Assembly: GCA_011319805.1 (NCBI GenBank)
Contig: SJRY01000229.1
Location: forward strand, 744,001 to 808,000
Source of the DNA: Macrocybe gigantea
Lineage: Eukaryota; Basidiomycota; Agaricomycetes; Agaricales; Callistosporiaceae
DNA length: 64,000 nt
Reading direction: 5' to 3'
The notes under the pieces: model-generated
Told to the model about the DNA's origin: nothing
Seen by the model: the letters and a program-made list of their open reading frames with translations, nothing else
Databases searched by the model: none
Part shown: positions 12,007-24,397 of the stretch, piece after piece
How positions within the stretch are numbered: position 1 is the stretch's first letter
How the letters are laid out: the number at the start of each line of letters is the position of its first letter
Translations under genes and position numbers: made by a program

Positions 12007-12423
12007 TTTTTTTTTGATGTTGAAATAAAAATAGGTGCAACTCAATGTGGGAGTGCCTTATACCTCCATATCTCACTTCAGCATAAATATGTATGCTTCT
12101 GGTTCGTCCCCGTGGATTATTTCACTGCAGTTCCGCTGCTCTTCATGTTATCTACTATATATACCTTTTTCTGTCAGCAGTTGTACCTATCACATCGTTG
12201 TATTTGATCGCAAAATAGAGCGTGTCGTCTTAGAATTCGTATAGCCAACAAATGGTCTTTCATTCAACTCGCAACGTAAATGTATCAAGTCAGTCACATG
12301 ACTATAGATACCAATCTTCTGAGGCGTTGTGTTCGACGTCCTCTGCATCTTCGACGAGCTCACGATCTTGGTGTCTAAAAAACACTCTCCTAACGCGGAA
12401 ACGAGAAGCGGATTCACAAAAAA
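12007..12423. promoter_or_regulatory. Intergenic region upstream of ELP3
   Basis: 417 bp holding the 3' end of the F-box gene and the ELP3 promoter and 5' UTR. It is AT-rich with several TATATA-like runs near 12150-12170. No gene is seen. Confidence 0.35.
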
Positions 12424-14793
12424 ATGGTGCAAGCACCTAAAATCGACAGTGAGTCTCGTCTGGCTACTGGCCGTCTAGCGGGCAACTGGAAACACTTCCG
12501 CGCACTGGTCGATTGTAACTGACAATCAAATCTTCACCACGGTCACGCAGAACCATCGCAAGCCGAACAGCTTCTACGGGTCACGTCAGGTATCGCAGCC
12601 GAGCTCATCAAAGCGCATGACGAAAACAAAACCGTCTCATTGAACGAGATCCGCGCGAGGATTAGCAAGAAGTTCGGGTATGGAGGTGTCCCGAGGCTGG
12701 TGGACATCATCTCTGCCATACCGGACGATTACAAGAAAGCTTTGTTGCCGAAGTTGAGGGCGAGGCCCATCAGGACCGCGAGCGGAGTCGGTCATTTTTA
12801 CTCTCTTCAATTTTCATTTCTGATGTGATTTTCGTTTATTTCACAGATTGCAGTCGTTGCCGTCATGTGCAAACCTCATCGATGTCCGCATATCGCTATG
12901 ACAGGCAATATATGCGTGTATGAGCCCATAATTTTAACCTTTCTTTCTTCACTATTACCTACAACATCCACAGATATTGCCCTGGTGGTCCTGATTCCGA
13001 TTTCGATTACAGTACCCAGAGTTATACGGGATACGAGCCGACAAGTATGCGTGCTATCCGTGCACGTTATGACCCCTATGAACAGACGAGAGGACGCGTC
13101 GAGCAGCTCAAAAGTCTGGGCCACAGCGTCGACAAGGTATGGATTCCCGCCATTGCTTGATTGTGCATCTTTGCGGAAAGGAGTCAATGGTTATTCCAAT
13201 GTAGGTCGAATTCATCATCATGGGAGGAACTTTCATGAGCATGCCAGAGGACTACAGAGGAAAATTTATTGCCCAATTGCATAATGCGTTGTCTGGTTAT
13301 ACCGGGCTTGACGTTGATGAAGCCGTGCGGTGAGTTTGTTCCACTTCGCATCGATAAAGCTAAATGTCTTTGTTTTCAGGTATTCCGAACAGGGGAAATC
13401 CAAGGCAATCGGCATCACGATTGAGACTCGTCCAGACTATTGCCTCCGTCCTCATCTAAGGTGAGTTTTCTAACCTTTAGACCAATCAAGATTATTGTTG
13501 ATCAATTCCTAGTCAAATGCTACGTTATGGCTGCACGCGACTCGAGATCGGTGTGCAATCTGTCTACGAAGACGTAGCCCGCGACACCAACCGTGGTCAT
13601 ACGGTCCGGGCTGTCTCCGAGTCATTCCATCTCGCAAAAGACGCCGGCTTCAAGGTTGTTGCGCATATGATGCCCGACCTCCCTAACGTTGGTGTCGAAC
13701 GCGATCTTGAACAATTCAAGGAGTATTTCGAGAACCCCGCCTTTAGAAGTGACGGACTCAAGATATATCCGACGCTGGTCATTCGAGGTACCGGATTGTA
13801 TGAACTCTGGCGCACGGGAAGATACAAAAATTACACACCCAACGTGCTGGTTGACGTTGTGGCCAGGGTCTTGGCTCTGGTTCCGCCATGGACGCGGGTC
13901 TACCGGGTGCAAAGGTACGTGGAGTTTGTTAGGTTTGTCATGGCCTTAACGGGAAGGACGTTAATTGCCCAAATTAACAGAGATATCCCACTACCCCTTG
14001 TCACGAGTGGTTGCGACAATTCTGGAAATCTACGAGAATTGGCTCTCAATCGGATGAAAGATTTTGGCGCTGAATGTCGAGACGTTCGGTTCCGTGAAGT
14101 TGGGGTAAGTAGCAACACAAACGGAAAGTCTATTCTGGTTCGAGGGAAAGCATCACTGACCGCCTTTCCTTTATCTCTGCCTCGATGTCTTATCGTCGTC
14201 GTGTTTCCATGAAATATTAGATTCATGAGATACACCACAAGGTGCGGCCAGAATCTGTGGAGCTGCTACGGAGGGATTACGCTGCCAATGGCGGATGGGA
14301 GACGTTCTTATCGTATGAGGACCCTGAGAAGGATATCCTCGTTGGTTTGCTTCGACTCAGAAAGTGCTCAGACGAAGGCACATTCCGGCCGGAGCTCACG
14401 AGAACACCACAAGGCGGATGCAGTATCGTGAGGGAGCTGCATGTCTATGGGACTGCGGTGCCTGTGCATGGGAGAGACCCCACGAAGTTCCAACACCAGG
14501 TATGGATGGCCATGACCGTTTTTGAAACATGTCATGTAGAAAAACAAAGGCTGATGTTTCTTTTCTTAAACCTGTTTTAGGGATTCGGCATGTTATTAAT
14601 GGAAGAGGCTGAGCGAATAGCAAGAGAAGAGCATGGCAGCATCAAGTTGGCTGTCATATCTGGTATGCCTTGCTCACACTTTTGCCATGAATCATGCTTT
14701 TGACCGATATTTATAGGTGTCGGCACGCGCGATTATTACAGGAAGCTGGGTTACGAATTGGATGGCCCGTACATGAGCAAATCGTTGGTATGA
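12424..14793 (+). CDS. ELP3: Elongator complex catalytic subunit Elp3
   Basis: Catalytic subunit of Elongator, which modifies wobble uridines of tRNAs (cm5U derivatives). It combines a radical-SAM domain with a C-terminal GNAT acetyltransferase. Eleven exons are recognised: exon 1 12424-12448 (MVQAPKID), exon 2 12551-12786, exon 3 from 12846, the last exon ending [19 protein letters not shown] at 14793. The iron-sulfur cluster cysteines sit in [19 protein letters not shown], the last C after an intron. Other invariant blocks are [93 protein letters not shown], and the acetyl-CoA region [20 protein letters not shown]. All introns are GT-AG and about 50-100 nt. No frameshift is needed. This is one of the best-preserved genes in the window. 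Confidence 0.95.
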
Positions 14794-14939
14794 GAAATAC
14801 TTGCGTTATGGAGGGCATGTATCATTAGCATCTTTAGATTGTACATCTATAGGTACCTACTACTTATTAATGTATGTTAGCGGTCGTTATTCACGGTCAT
14901 GAAAGGAAGGAATGTCCGAGAAGGGTGGGGAAAAAAAGA

Positions 14940-16173
14940 TCATTGGGGATCGCCCATGAGCAGGGTATGGAAGTTTGGGAAAACGAGCTCCTCCTCAACC
15001 GTTTTGCGGATGACGTCTTGTATAAATCGTTCCACTCTGGTCACATTCTTCAGGACGTGCTTGTCCGTCTGACCGATCTCGCTCTCGATATATATCGATG
15101 GAAGGAGCCGTTGTCCCACGGGAAGCGGCTTCGACGGCCGCCCGCCGGGTATGGCAGACGAAGGTGAATCGTCATCGAGCTCGGGCGGCGTACCGCCGCT
15201 GTTGGGCTCGGGTTCACGTTTCGGTCGGTCCCCGGCTGGACCATACGGATCCAGATCATCCAGAATGCAAAGATGCACGCGTCGCCGCTCGCCTTCATAT
15301 GCGACGGCGAGCTCGCCGTTGAAGACGAGGCCTGTGACAGACAGCTTGATGGGCAGGGACATGAACATCGGGGAGGGGTAGTTGATTAAGAGAGACGTCG
15401 TCAGCGTTATCCGGAGGTTGGAGTGCCAGTTGACGTGCAAGTGCAGCTGGAGGTTCGGGTGCGGTGGGTTGGACGGTGGTTGTTGCTGTTGTTGCTGCGA
15501 CTGCGAGGGCGATGGCTGTGATGGTGAACTCGGATGCGGAAACGAGACGGCAGGCTCAGCGGAGTGGGTATACGGAGGTGAGAGATCTGCGTGCGCGGCG
15601 TGAGAGGAGGGCGCAAGTGGCGCTTTTGGGAGGAGAGACTCGTGCGAGCCGCGTAGAGGCAACGCCGAGAACGGAGTAGCGGGTGAAGGAGACCGATGAG
15701 GAGGCGTGCCCTCTGGCAACGCACTGTAGGGCGAGTGTCCGTAGTCCAGACTAGGCATGCTCATGCTCGGATTCCACGGCTCCATGGGCGAATGCGCCGT
15801 CGGTGGCGGCGCAAACATGCTCGCAGAGCCATACCGCCCATATCTCATATGCGGAGGAAGATGCTGGTATGCGGCGCCCCTGCCTGCGGTCTCCTTGATA
15901 CCCACTCGAATCCTTCATCGTCATCCGTGCCATCTGAGACCCTCACGGGCCCTCTGTCAACGTCCTCCTCGTCGTCTTCCAAAAAGTCGCGGTAAATGTC
16001 CCGCAAGTCCACCAACTCCACATCGGGCGCGTTTGAGCCGAAATCGAGAGAAGTGACTTCAACTGGGCCTATAAATGAAGGCCGTTCTATGTTTCTGAGC
16101 TGCCTGTTGAGCAGGTGACAACGGTGGAGGCGAGAGACGAGTCGAGCTTGTTCCATTCCAAGTCGATCGACAT
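14940..16173 (-). CDS. MDM12: ERMES subunit Mdm12 (two apparent frameshifts)
   Basis: SMP-domain lipid-transfer protein bridging Mdm34 and Mmm1 in the ER-mitochondria encounter structure. The start at 16173 gives MSIDLEWNKLDSSLAS, the canonical Mdm12 N-terminus. Then LLNRQL, ERPSFIGPVEVTSLDFG, DVELVDLRDIYRDFLEDD and FEWVSRR follow. A low-complexity Ser/Pro/Gln insert (QQQQQQ) separates the SMP halves, which is usual in basidiomycetes. The C-terminal half has LHVNWHSNLRITLTTSLLIN, PIKLSVTGLVFNGELAVAYE, SEIGQTDKHVLKNVTRVERF and IQDVIRKTVEEELVFPNF. Two one-base losses must be assumed: at 16114-16117 (ASTVV/NLLNRQL) and 15888-15893 (VSRR/TAGRGAAYQHLP). No introns are needed. The stop is 147 bp from the convergent ELP3 stop. 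Confidence 0.88.
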
Positions 16174-16775
16174 AGGTGAGTGAGTATGGTGAATATCACA
16201 TGATCTCATACATCGCGAGCCCTTTCCGTCCCATCACCACCATCGACATCGTGAGGACGCCCGTCATCTTATTCAATAGGGCACCATCACAACAGGATCA
16301 TAACCAGAAGCCTCAAGTCAGGCAAAACCTTCTCGTGCTGCAGATCTAATAGTCGTATTGTTCCGTATCTAGATTCCTCGGCGTCCATACCATCGAAAAA
16401 GCACTGATTCCGAATTCCCCAAATCGACCGACTAGGTGGGGACAAGCAAATCACCACGCATCCAATGACATGCCAAGGAATACAGTATCTGGCGCCATGC
16501 CGCCATTGGCCAAGTATGGTCCTTGGGAAGGCATAGCCACACCACTCAAGGAATCACCACCGCACGCCGGTGCAGCAGGACCACGTCTCAGCGTTAATGG
16601 CGAACAACTCCAGGGGATCCAAGGCATCGTCGCAGAATCGCTTTCTAACATGCACTCTTGAACGTCGATGTAGAGGCGTGGAAGACCGTGTGCACGAATG
16701 TGATGGAGATCTCAACTCATGTTGCCAAGCAAACGGGAGATCCACAGACGCGCAATGCCTGAGAAATCCGAATTC
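16174..16775. other. Intergenic, MDM12 upstream region
   Basis: About 600 bp between the MDM12 start and the apyrase stop, both on the minus strand. It contains the MDM12 promoter. I see no RNA gene or recognisable ORF. Confidence 0.4.
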
Positions 16776-19133
16776 CTATTCATCCCTCAACATGCCGTTT
16801 TCAAAATTCTGGAGACTAGCGGTGCGTGACATCGCAGCCGGACGTGTAGACAAATTAGATAGGTTCTTTAAAGAGGCGTTTCGGGACCGTGGTGTCATGA
16901 GAGAAGATTGGGTATTGTTAAAGTTGCCATTGAATAGAGAGTCATCTACAAAACTCGGGGATGGAGAGGGGGAGCGTGAGAAAGCGTGCTGCGTGGAGCT
17001 TGCAGTTGTTTCAAAGTCCTGAGGGAGTGAATAAGATCGTGTCGGCGAGCGTGAGGCTAACGAGTTCATGTGCCTCAATTTGGAGTTATGAGATGTGATA
17101 ACTGACAGAGGTGCTGGTTTGCGTGGCGCGCGGGGAAAGGATAGCACGCGGCGGAAGGGGTATAACCACGCTTTTTTGGATGATTTATGGGACGATAGGT
17201 CACCACCGTTGGCGACAGAGCCTTCTTCCATGAGATGGCTCTCATCGCGTTTGGAAACATGCCTTAACACGCGGAGGCACGTAACGCGGAAATGTCGGCG
17301 CAAAGGAAACGTCAACAAAAGGATGATGAAGGACAAGGATACAAGGAATAGGAAGATGACGGGGGAAAACCCTAGCGAGGAGCGCGTCAAGAAGGTCGGA
17401 AGGTGCGGAGAGATACTGGCCTCGATGGCACCAAGGCTCAAAAACGGTCTGATAGGCCGGATCGGGGAATTGGCCAAGTTAGGAATATCGTCAATAGGGT
17501 CTACTAATGGGCGGTCCGACTTGGATAGAGGCTTTACCTCCTTGCTGGCTTCCAGAACCATCTTACCCAGAGTCCAGCTGATGGCAATTCCATCAACCGA
17601 GTCCAAGGACTGAAAGGCTGGTCTGCCAAGACCTTTCTCGTCTGCTTGCTTTTCGACCTTGTCGGCGGCAGTCGTGTCGTTGCCCCCGACATCGACGATC
17701 CTGGGTATGCCAATACCCTCATGCAGGACGTTCGCTATCCAGGCAGCCTTGAAGCACTGCATTTCCAAGCGCGACCGTTCGACCTGCGGTCCCCATTTGC
17801 CGATGGCCACAACTTTTCCGCCTTCTTCCACCTCCCCATCGCCTCCCAGACGATGTTGCGCCTTGGACTCCTCGTGTTGCTTCATGATATCATCCCAGTG
17901 TCTTGAGCAGAAACTGGACGCTGCTCGTTCATATTGAACAAAATCGTACGCACCTCCGAGTCCGAATATATGCTCGGAGGAGTACCAATATTCCGACACG
18001 CCGATGAAATGTGACACAGAGAAGTCGATGGCAGGCACATGGATGCCGTTCATCAGACAAGGTGAGTCCGGACATGGCGTCGTTTTGTTTAAGAGAGGTG
18101 CAGTCTGACGCATGCATTGTTCAAACGAGCCCGTGCCTTTTAGTCGATGTGGCTTGGAGGCGTGCCCAGTTACTGTGGAAATCTGGACAGGTGTCTCCTC
18201 TAGCTCCAAGTCCTTTGGAAGACAGGGGTCCAAAACGAGGTCTGACTGTCTCTGGCTGCGGTGCTTTTCGAATTCAGATATCGACCGTCCGACATAGCGC
18301 TCCCTAGCCTGATTCGTCCCGTAGCCTAGCCACGTCGTCACGAACACTTTGTGATGAATCTCCTCCCCACCCAAAAGACGTAATCTTACGTCGATCAAGT
18401 TTTTCGCGTCCGTGCCATTCGACGAGCTCGGCTCAAACGCAATCTGAGTCGAAGCGCCTCCCATGTCCAGAAAGCCGTACGTTGTCCGGTTCTGGCTTGA
18501 GCCCGTGAATCCATCCATGAGGTAGTTGACCGCAATCCAACCGAACAAACCCTCCTCTTCTCCCGTGATGATTTGCACGCTCGAGCCGCAGGGGCCGGCG
18601 GCAGAAGGTCCGTCTATACGGTATTCCGAATGCAGAGTCAGAAACTTGCACGTCTCCTTCAGAATTTCGGCTTGCTTCGCGGGCGGCAGAAGTCGCATGC
18701 CCGCCGTCGCGAGAAGAAAGAGCGGCGTCTCCTTCTCCAATGAAGGAGGTATATGTTTACGCGCATGGCTGAGGAGCGGTTGCAGATACCGTGCAACGTC
18801 TGCCGGTTTGTCCTCGAAGGTCGAAATTCCTTAATGACACATGATGTGATAAGAAAACGAGAGAGAAACCGCAAATTAGATTTGCATGCGTATGCTATTA
18901 TCAGTGCGGCCTTTCATACCTGGCTCTATCTTTTTGATCCAGTCCTCGCCATCCGTCGTTCCCTTTTCGACCTTCGGCAAGGTGTACGCCAAAGGACTCC
19001 CTTTTACCACCCTGATTGTGCGCGGGTCCTTCCAGCTGTAAATCTGCAGTCGAGACCCGGATGACCCAGCGTCAATCACGACACCAAAATGACGACCAGC
19101 CAGCCAAGGGTCAGCAGCAGTGGGAGGAGGCAT
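16776..19133 (-). CDS. YND1: Golgi apyrase (nucleoside di/triphosphatase, Ynd1 type)
   Basis: GDA1/CD39-family nucleotidase of 755 residues that hydrolyses lumenal UDP/GDP released by glycosyltransferases, sustaining nucleotide-sugar exchange. There are two exons, 19133-18920 and 18829-16776, with a GT-AG intron joining KKIEPG to ISTFEDKPADVARYLQPLLS. The apyrase conserved regions are present in order: ACR1 VVIDAGSSGSRLQIYSW, ACR2 FLLATAGMRLL, ACR3 GEEEGLFGWIAVNYLMDG, ACR4 YGFLDMGGASTQIAFEP. Conserved cysteine-containing lumenal segments follow. One membrane helix (SPVIFLFLVSLSFIILLLTF) precedes a long basic/Ser-rich cytoplasmic tail, as in yeast Ynd1 rather than Gda1. No frameshift is seen. 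It works in the same process as the sugar transporter at 2.5-4.1 kb. Confidence 0.93.
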
Positions 19134-19247
19134 GTCGACGCCGTCCTGGTTGAGGTGTCTGGCTTAATAGGTGGCTGTGCAAAATCTATGGTTTGCGGCC
19201 GGGAGCGGGCCGACAACCTTAAAGTACAACATGTCACAACAACTCAA

Positions 19248-21922
19248 TCACTCTTGATATGATTTAGGAGCGTTCACAGCCCGCCGTGGTCGTCCAGTCT
19301 CCGTATATCTTATCCCGTCGTTGTCCGCCGAATCAAAGGTTTTACCCAACTGTTTCGTCTTCACTTTCCTCAGCCGTACGACATCAAACACCCAGTCCTT
19401 CTGCCTGAGCAATTCTTCCCCTTTGTCGTATAAATGCTGCTCCTCTTGATCTGAGAGTAGCTGTATAGAGGTACGGTGACCAGTCCGCCAAAGCAGGATT
19501 TGACGGATAGCTTCTGGAAGGAGGACATTGAGACAGTACTACACGAAACACTGTCAGACCTGATAGTAGGAATGAAAAGCTAGGGTTCAACTCACGTCAA
19601 CCTTCTCCACAGGCGCGAGAGCTTCATAACTTTCACAGCCGTACTGCCGGGAGGGCATTGTGTCATCTATTTTATGGCTATCCACATCCTAACAGAGACG
19701 ATTAGAAGGTACAAAATGAACACTTCGTTCTCTTACGTCTCCGGAAGCAGTCGAGCCGTTCTCCACCTGGTTTGTGGCCCCCTAACCAAAAAATTGCATT
19801 CAATAAAGACCCGCAATCTAACACTATTTATTACTCACAATATAGTCATTCTCTGAGAGACAGGTGGAACGCTGATCAGATACCGAAAGCATTAGTTGCT
19901 GGAATATTCCAACGCGATTTCAAATTTTACCTCTGACGGAGCGAAGGATGATTCTGCAGGTTCCTCTCTTGGCGATGACATGTGATCGGTAGGTGCGAGT
20001 GAACTGGCTCGATCATTGACATCTTCTATTATTTCTAGGTCGTTGGATCCTTGTCCTCTTGCCTCTTGCCCTGAAGGAACTTTCCCTTTGTCAAATGTCG
20101 CGTCGGTCGCTTCATCGGCGTTTATCAGCTGCCCTCTTCTCTCATCCCTTAAGCACCACTCCGACACATAAGCTTGCAACTTGTGAACTTCACGAGGATC
20201 CATAGTGCCCCTCAAGCCCGCAAGCTTCACCACTCCTTCCCTGGCTCGGCCTCCAGAGATGAAGGCAGCATGCGTCGTGAAGGCTGGCGGATACATTCTG
20301 TTCAGCACAGCAGTTAGGACGGGTTTTGTGTACACGAACTGTTCGCGAATGCTGAGCGCTTTGAAGACGTCTGGAGGGGGTGGACATTCCAGTGGAGGCG
20401 GACTAGGCGATCGCGCACGGCGAGGATTCGGGTATGGATTCTCTTCTGCCTCTTCCTCATCATTAAGTACCTCCACAACGTCACTTGTCCAATTTCCAAT
20501 CTAAAATGCGACATTAGGATATGATGTGCTCTTCAAAGTGAAAAAGAAATGAAACGAACTGGGCATGTCGCAAATCCGTCCTCTTCAGCAGAATAGAACG
20601 AACTGCGCGGTAGGTCCTCGATGGTGGTATCAAGAAACTCAACGCGATATTTCCCTTCCTTCCTCGGTTTGTCGGGCGGGATGTAGGCCAGTATCTTAGC
20701 TGGCCAGTATAGTCGTATTGATTTTCGTCTTTCACGAGCCAACACGACTTCTCCTGGAATTTGCAGGGTAATATCTGGCGGGGGCGGACTCCAGCGGTCG
20801 TCATCAAAGATGGCGGGAGAAACAACTCCCAGATCGCCCTGTAAGTCCGAATGCGATTTTGACTTCGTCTTTCCGAGGAGGTCTTTGTCATTTCTATTAG
20901 GGCTTGCTGTAAAACCTAATGTCCACACTTCTGGCATGACGTCGCTTCCTTCTTCCGCCTCCTTGTCTTGCATCAACTCCGCCACAGCCATGCGCCAGCG
21001 ATCTTCAACGTCTCCCCAGTCCTGCTTCTGCTTTTTCGATGGTGACATTAAGACGTCCTCTGCCACGGGATGCCTGAAATATGTGGGAAAGTCGAATCGC
21101 GTCCGTTGGTGCGAATCTTCCAGAGGAAGTATGTTGTCTTCTGTAGGGGTATGGATTTTGACATTTTGTACCTTTGTCGCCGTTGAGCCGAACAAAGTGA
21201 CCTGAAGAGGATTATTCAGCGAAGGCGTTTCTATCTGTGAGTAAGACATGTTGAATGAGAGACGGTGGTATAATTACACAGTTCATAGTTACCTTTCCGG
21301 GCCACCAGAGCCATTCCTTGTTTCGGTCGTGAGGATCAGAGGTACCAGGCTCAAAGACGTGAGCATGCCTGTCAAGCAGAACCCATATGTATGCTCCCAG
21401 ATCAAATGCGTCCCATTTCTTCCCATTTACCTCCAGCGACCGTCGCAAAATCTCGGGAGAATGTGACGACCCAGCCACGGGAGAATAAGGTCGCTTCTGC
21501 GAGACCGACCGCTCCAAGGATGTATTTCTAACAAACGATTGAGAGCAGTTGGGCGAGCTGAGAGGTGTTAAATCTGAGTTAAAATCGTCATCTGTGTTCT
21601 GGCATCCATCCTGTTGTGAATGTGGTTTGGAGGACTTCCGGGAGGGGTTTACGCGAGGCAGCGCGGCGCCAATTAACTGCTTCGATTGAAATTTGTTAGA
21701 TTCGGATGAAATGTTCCTAGATATTGGATTTGGACGCGTCGAAGCTCGCTCGGTGGGTCCTTTCCCCACCTTCTTTCGACGTTTCGCGTTACCCTTTCCC
21801 CGCTTCGGTTTGCGGCCACTGTCGTCTGATTCGGAGTCCGAAAGTTGTTCGGAGAAGGAGGCTGAGGCCTTGGCAGCCGCTCGACGGGGAGGGAGAATGG
21901 TGTCTGCTAGCTGGTCCGCCAT
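19248..21922 (-). CDS. Unknown nuclear-type protein with PWWP/Tudor-like segments
   Basis: I do not recognise the family by name. The start at 21922 (MADQLADTILPP) leads into a basic, disordered N-terminus (GRKPKRGKGNAKRRKKVGKG) that looks like a nuclear localisation region. Two segments resemble chromatin-reader beta barrels: WDAFDLGAYIWVLLDRHAHV to EWLWWPGK, spliced to IETPSLNNPLQVTLFG, and SIRLYWPAKILAYIPPD to KYRVEFLDTTIEDLPRSSFY. The gene continues through KALSIREQFVYTKPVLTAVL and a C-terminal helical block across several small exons: YGCESYEALAPVEKVD joined to YCLNVLLPEAIRQILLWRTG, then EEQHLYDKGEELLRQKDWVF, stop at 19248. Most introns are GT-AG. The junction after PSEVKF-like text at about 19934 needs an unusual acceptor, and I am least sure there. 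A chromatin role is inferred from WWPGK/YWPAK alone. Confidence 0.65.
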
Positions 21923-22559
21923 TCTGGTGAGGGTGATGTCGGACGTTTCGCGTTTGTCACGTCACGGTTCTTTGGCACACGCCTTCATTCACCCTTCCGT
22001 CTGGTCCTAAAGGTGCCCGCAAAACATACGATATTCCAGAGCTCGAAAATTCCCTGATCAGGAGCATGAACGACAAAGTATCGGACGGGAGGTCCTGCTG
22101 AACCGTGTCCGCCATCGCTGTCGAAGCATAGTCCAAAAAGTCGAGTCCGCTCCCTACGTGTGTCGACCTGCTTTGTATCCCGACGTCGTCATGTTCGACC
22201 TGCGTTCGGAAGACAAACTGAATGCACATTCTATACCTCTGACAAGCTTTGCAGCAATTCACTGATATACGACTGTCGCGTACGTCACGCAATGATTAAC
22301 GTCAAACTGTTGAAACCTTCACTGCCAAATGCAAGTCCCGTTTTTGCGACTCGATATGTGACCTAACAGTACGTATCCTTGCAATAGATGAATAACTATC
22401 GACCTTCTTGATTATCCTCGGTTTCCCCTTCACGTCCCTCCGAAAGTTACTACTCGGCTTGCCCTTCTTCATCACAGTCGTGCCCACATCCCTACTTGTC
22501 TTGCCGACCAGACCGGTATGAAGGCAGACTGACAAGTCCTTCTGCGACTCGCTTCCAAG
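21923..22559. other. Intergenic
   Basis: Upstream region of the minus-strand PWWP-like gene. No supported gene was found, only short open stretches without recognisable similarity. Confidence 0.35.
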
Positions 22560-23340
22560 TGAAAATCTCCAAGACATCATGCCGATTGCTTATCAACTCA
22601 AAGGAGCAAATGAAAATTTGCTGGCTCATCGAAATTAAGCTCAGCCATGTCCGCCGTCGATGGCGGAAATTAGCTATCGCCTTACCTGAACCACGGACAG
22701 TCCTGAGAACGACGAAGCTCAGGTCGGCAAAACGGACGCATACATCCAGAGATTGATTGCAAACGCTTTCGTGGTATCACTACATCGTGATGCCGAAGAA
22801 TCTCTGCCGCGTTGTATACAGGCATGACCATGAGAAGACGCCGCCCAAGGTCCATGCACCACATCTGGAGGAGCTGGAGTTACATTACGCCTTCTTTTGT
22901 GGATCACGACGCGCCAGCGACTGCATCGACCGGAGGATCGCCGAGGTTACGGAAGTCGCAAATTATTGGTGTAACCTTCAGTCCTTTTGTGCGCTAAACT
23001 TAGAAACTCTCACGGTCCTGGACATCGGGCGCCCGTACCCATCGCAAGAAAGGAATCAAGTTTACTCGCAGAGTTGCTGTTCCTACAACATCACAAGACA
23101 CGTAGAATCCTCGCCGTCGCTGCAAAAAGTCCCGATATGATACAGCCCGTGGTGACAATGTCCATTTTCTGTCTCTCCATCTGTTAGACTCTATCGGCCC
23201 ACCTGGAACCTTCTTTGCAACATTTTGGACCCAACTTCTCACTATGTTCTGTGGGATCCAGGACGGTGGCCTGGAAGAGGTTTCAGATGATATTCGTTCG
23301 AATTATCCTTCTGTTTCGCGGAATTGGCCGTGTATGATGC
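22560..23340 (+). pseudogene. Degenerate F-box/LRR gene remnant
   Basis: The stretch around 22646-22720 reads KLSHVRRRWRKLAIALPEP, the second half of an agaricomycete F-box (consensus SHVCRRWR-x-IAL-x-LPELW). Downstream, in other frames, are LRR-like pieces: APHLEELELHYAFF, LNLETLTVLDIG, DSIGPPGTFFATFWTQLLTM and DGGLEEVSDDIRSNYPSVSR. No single frame or plausible splice path joins them and the 5' half of the F-box is missing, so it is called a pseudogene. Given the indels elsewhere in this window, part of the breakage may be technical. Confidence 0.4.
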
Positions 23341-24397
23341 CGTGGCCGGCAGATAGTCTTCGGAAAATATCACCCTAATTTCCCAACACTACCTGTCGCA
23401 CTATTTCCCTGATCATTTAATTCTACCTGTTCAACGTTGGAATGCCGGGTTTTAAGCTGCTCTGGGCTCAGATAAGGCGTGGATGAGCTCGATATGCTTA
23501 CCATATTGTATCTGCATGGCGAAACGGGTGCCGCCGAATCATATGAAGTGCTATGCAAAGGGAGAGGAAAATGGAATTCCCGATCCAGAGGATGGTCACT
23601 GGTGACAATGGTGCTGATTTCGACCGTCTTTCTGAAGTCGTCGATCCACAATCGCAGGTGAGCTTTGCAGCAAAGCGAAAGCACATCATTTTTCGGGAGG
23701 ACTATATCTGCAGCCTATCCCGGTTCCGAATACTTGGACCCCGATTTCCCCTAATTGCTGACCTTCATTGCCACAAGTATAGTATGTGGTCGTATCACCT
23801 GGACATCGCCTTGCCGATAACTAGCTATCTGGTCAATGAACATGCCGTCAACACTTGCTATCTTATCGGACCAACGAACCCGTTCACGAAAGGACACGAG
23901 TCTGTTTCGTCCAGGTCATGTTCGCAACCTGATCATGATCGCAGGACTCGTGGTGCGGAGAAGAAGCTGATCGCGGCCTAATTTCAGAATAACTGCTATG
24001 CCCGCGGAGGACCCGGTTCATCGCGAAGTGATATTAAGTCTGGGCAGACGACACACTGCAATGACACACTTCGCAGCTATCATTTGAGTGTCGACCTACA
24101 ACGAACGTTCGTTACGACACGTTTACATCCCGGTTCTTGAACATTGATACATACGGTCATCTGATCAAACAGTTAACGAGAAAGAACGTCAGCGTGTATA
24201 CATGAACGGAATAAAAATCTAATGTCATGGACATCATAAAGGGAATGCATAAAGTATGGTATCTGGGCAAAGTGCAGGCGGAGGCCATGAGAAAGATAAA
24301 GAATTAAAATATCCTTGCAGCGTGGTGGGGCATGGGACGGACTTTGACATGATCGTGTGTCTTCTTTTCTTCTGGCGTTTCAATTTTTTTCCCGTTT
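23341..24397. other. Intergenic, no supported gene
   Basis: About 1 kb with only short overlapping ORFs in several frames. Nothing recognisable was found on either strand. Confidence 0.35.

Noticed and set aside
17095..17613. 172-codon plus-strand ORF
   Set aside because: Antisense to the apyrase gene, whose conserved regions are unambiguous.
12424..19133. Functional gene cluster linking ELP3, MDM12 and YND1
   Set aside because: The genes serve different processes and compartments, lie on different strands and have separate promoters; adjacency looks incidental.
20810..21205. 131-codon plus-strand ORF
   Set aside because: Antisense to the PWWP-like gene; no features of its own.
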